64,000 nt of DNA from Draconibacterium orientale. Its GTDB lineage: Bacteria; Bacteroidota; Bacteroidia; Bacteroidales; Prolixibacteraceae. Each line of letters begins with the position of its first letter. Position 1 is the first letter of the stretch. Below are positions 62,542 through 64,000 of this stretch, in pieces. Made by a program: the position numbers and the translations under genes. The notes under the pieces are model-generated. The model was not told the DNA's origin. It saw nothing but the letters and a program-made list of their open reading frames with translations, and made no database searches. The DNA is taken from NCBI RefSeq assembly GCF_000626635.1, contig NZ_CP007451.1:1364001-1428000 (forward strand), written 5' to 3'.

Positions 62542-64000
62542 TTAATTCTTTTGAACGGTATTGGTGATAAAATCACGGTAGGCTTTCATCAGATTTACGG
62601 TGTGCAGTAACAAGTACTCCAGCTCCGAAATTACTTTGAAAAACAACTGTGAGTTTCGCGTATTAACCATTTTATTTTTAATACGTTTTATCTGGTTTTT
62701 CTCCATCCTGTAAATTTGTTCCAGAATTTCGTCGCGTTCGTCAATCAGCTGCTCCAGGTCTTCAAAAGTTTTACCTTCCATATCCTTCAGCACCGATTTA
62801 AAGAACTCATCAATTCGTTTTGTTACTTCCCGCAATTCAACATGCTGTTCTTCAATAAATGGTTTATGATTGTTCTCAATGTGTTTAATCATTGGCTCGA
62901 GCATAAAGTGCACGGCATGTGCCATTTCACGTTTGTGCTCCATCATTTGCACATAAAAATGACTGGTATCCAACGCGCCTTCAGTGAATTTTGTAACCGT
63001 TGAATAAACTTTGTCGCGGTTTTTCTTCGATTTTTTCGAGAATTTTTTACTCGCCTCCTCTGCCTTTTTCAACCCCACTCTGTCCTCCTTCAGGAAGCTT
63101 TCAATTCCGTCGGTAACAATCAGGTCACTCGATTTTACCGCATTTACCATTTGTTTGGCACTTTTCTCCAGAATTTGCTCGTGTGCATCGGCTTCTACAA
63201 TTTCTTCATCTTCTTCAGCGGCCTGCTGGTCACGCTTTTTCATCATGGTGTGTGTACGGATTACCATAACAATAGCTACAACCACAAACACGAAAATCAT
63301 GAATTTACCACTCAAAGCAATTATCAACGCTACTACACCCGATACGGTAAAAGCAATTAAGGCCGTTAAAAACCAACCACCAATTACCGCAAAAACACCC
63401 GAAATGCGGTAAACGGCACTTTCTCGATCCCAGGCACGGTCGGATAAGGATGTACCCATGGCAACCATAAAAGTTACGTATGTAGTTGACAACGGAAGTT
63501 TTAGCGAGGTACCAATGGCTATTAAAATACTTGCCACCACCAGGTTTACCGATGCCCGAACTTTATCGAACGAAGGCGGATCCTGGTCGTCTTCGCGAAC
63601 ATACGAATGTGGTTTAAAACGCGAACTTACACCTTCGGTAACCGACGATGGCAGAACGCTTTTTAGTCGTTTGTTGAATTTTGTGGTTCCGCGAACGATT
63701 ACCCGTGCGGCAAACGACGAGCCGAAGCGTTCGTCTCCTGCGTTCTGACGCGATAAATCGAGCGAAGTTGCAATTACCGACTTTGCCTTTTTCGACATGA
63801 TCAGCGTTACAATCATTACCAGCCCTGCTATTAAAAGCATTTCAACGGGAGTTTCAACGGGTTTTGCAAGTTCTTTCATCGAGAAATCCTGTGGATCGCC
63901 TGCTCCTCCAGCTTTCCACTTTAGAAGTGAACTATACCCGGCCAGCGGCACACCAACAAAGTTTACCAGGTCGTTTCCGGCAAAGGCCATTGCAAGTGCA
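62542..64000 (-). CDS. Second inorganic phosphate transporter (PiT), N-terminus beyond the window
   Basis: The last 485 codons of a gene that begins past base 64000 on the minus strand; the visible start region reads ALAMAFAGNDLVNFVGVPLAG, so the first PiT repeat is missing. It is a close paralogue of the neighbour: second repeat SFDKVRASVNLVVASILIAI, SLKLPLSTTYVTFMVAMG and a PhoU-like tail (SAKQMVNAVKSSDLIVTDG, HKREMAHAVHFMLEPMI). The tail diverges more than the membrane part. Terminator 62494-62521 follows. Confidence 0.93.
   Translation of the reverse strand, partial: ALAMAFAGNDLVNFVGVPLAGYSSLLKWKAGGAGDPQDFSMKELAKPVETPVEMLLIAGLVMIVTLIMSKKAKSVIATSLDLSRQNAGDERFGSSFAARVIVRGTTKFNKRLKSVLPSSVTEGVSSRFKPHSYVREDDQDPPSFDKVRASVNLVVASILIAIGTSLKLPLSTTYVTFMVAMGTSLSDRAWDRESAVYRISGVFAVIGGWFLTALIAFTVSGVVALIIALSGKFMIFVFVVVAIVMVIRTHTMMKKRDQQAAEEDEEIVEADAHEQILEKSAKQMVNAVKSSDLIVTDGIESFLKEDRVGLKKAEEASKKFSKKSKKNRDKVYSTVTKFTEGALDTSHFYVQMMEHKREMAHAVHFMLEPMIKHIENNHKPFIEEQHVELREVTKRIDEFFKSVLKDMEGKTFEDLEQLIDERDEILEQIYRMEKNQIKRIKNKMVNTRNSQLFFKVISELEYLLLHTVNLMKAYRDFITNTVQKN

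Noticed and set aside
1-64000. tRNA, rRNA, insertion sequences or phage genes
   Set aside because: Intergenic regions were read for tRNA-like GG-TTCGA-AA patterns and transposase motifs; none was convincing.

Overview
The window reads as a chromosomal segment of a Bacteroidota bacterium. The evidence is a type IX secretion and gliding gene set (porU, porV, gldJ beside murF), many lipoproteins with a short signal ending in Ser/Ala-Cys, LemA/TPM and Nif3/zinc-ribbon pairs, and many upstream regions carrying the Bacteroidota -7 promoter element TAnnTTTG. The mix of NamZ-type peptidoglycan recycling, GH2/GH5/BNR sugar genes and PiT transporters suggests a free-living carbohydrate degrader, perhaps of the Marinilabiliales; that placement is inference. 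No rRNA, tRNA, CRISPR array, transposase or phage gene was seen.

Layout. 1-202: end of an M23 peptidase. 374-4858 (minus): a bacteriocin-like cassette with a 67-aa double-glycine precursor, a small membrane protein (possible immunity protein), a five-helix membrane protein, a membrane-anchored redoxin, an unlisted-type 56-aa membrane peptide and a C39-peptidase ABC exporter. 5532-7772: MerR regulator, Nif3-like protein and a zinc-ribbon coiled-coil protein whose frame is broken by an A8 run. 8214-10234 (minus): lemA and two TPM proteins. 10380-12383: urocanate hydratase, then a 6 x 41 bp palindrome array. 12680-19066 (minus): thioredoxin, CoA-binding protein, ispF, porV and porU. 19273-22101: gldJ and murF, divergent from porU. 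22094-26509: thioredoxin, tRNA nucleotidyltransferase, endonuclease-family protein and a beta-helix lipoprotein. 26606-32359: sodium symporter, NamZ and a GH3/beta-lactamase fusion, a probable muropeptide recycling unit. 32622-35034: small HTH protein, DUF1080 lipoprotein and uracil permease, followed by a 42-bp hairpin array.

35435-37555 (minus): the two-gene radical-SAM/DUF4130 DNA-repair pair. 37793-41710: XRE-S24 regulator, AmmeMemoRadiSam enzyme, Ppx/GppA and QueG. 41768-48644: a GH2 beta-galactosidase with an inserted LamG domain, a BNR lipoprotein and a Gfo/Idh/MocA lipoprotein. 48823-51312: a CoA-disulfide-reductase/rhodanese/TusA/DsrE fusion. 51526-56760: two M28 peptidases, an M48 peptidase and a small secreted protein. 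56829-59341: GH5 hydrolase and a metallophosphoesterase. 59864-64000 (minus): two tandem PiT phosphate transporters with PhoU-like tails; the second runs off the window. A PHO-box-like set of 11-bp repeats lies upstream of the first.

The most interesting items are the bacteriocin-like cassette with its unusual RNA structures, the two intergenic arrays of palindromes with near-identical period (41 and 42 bp, one showing compensatory stem changes), the frameshifted zinc-ribbon gene, and the PHO-box-like element.
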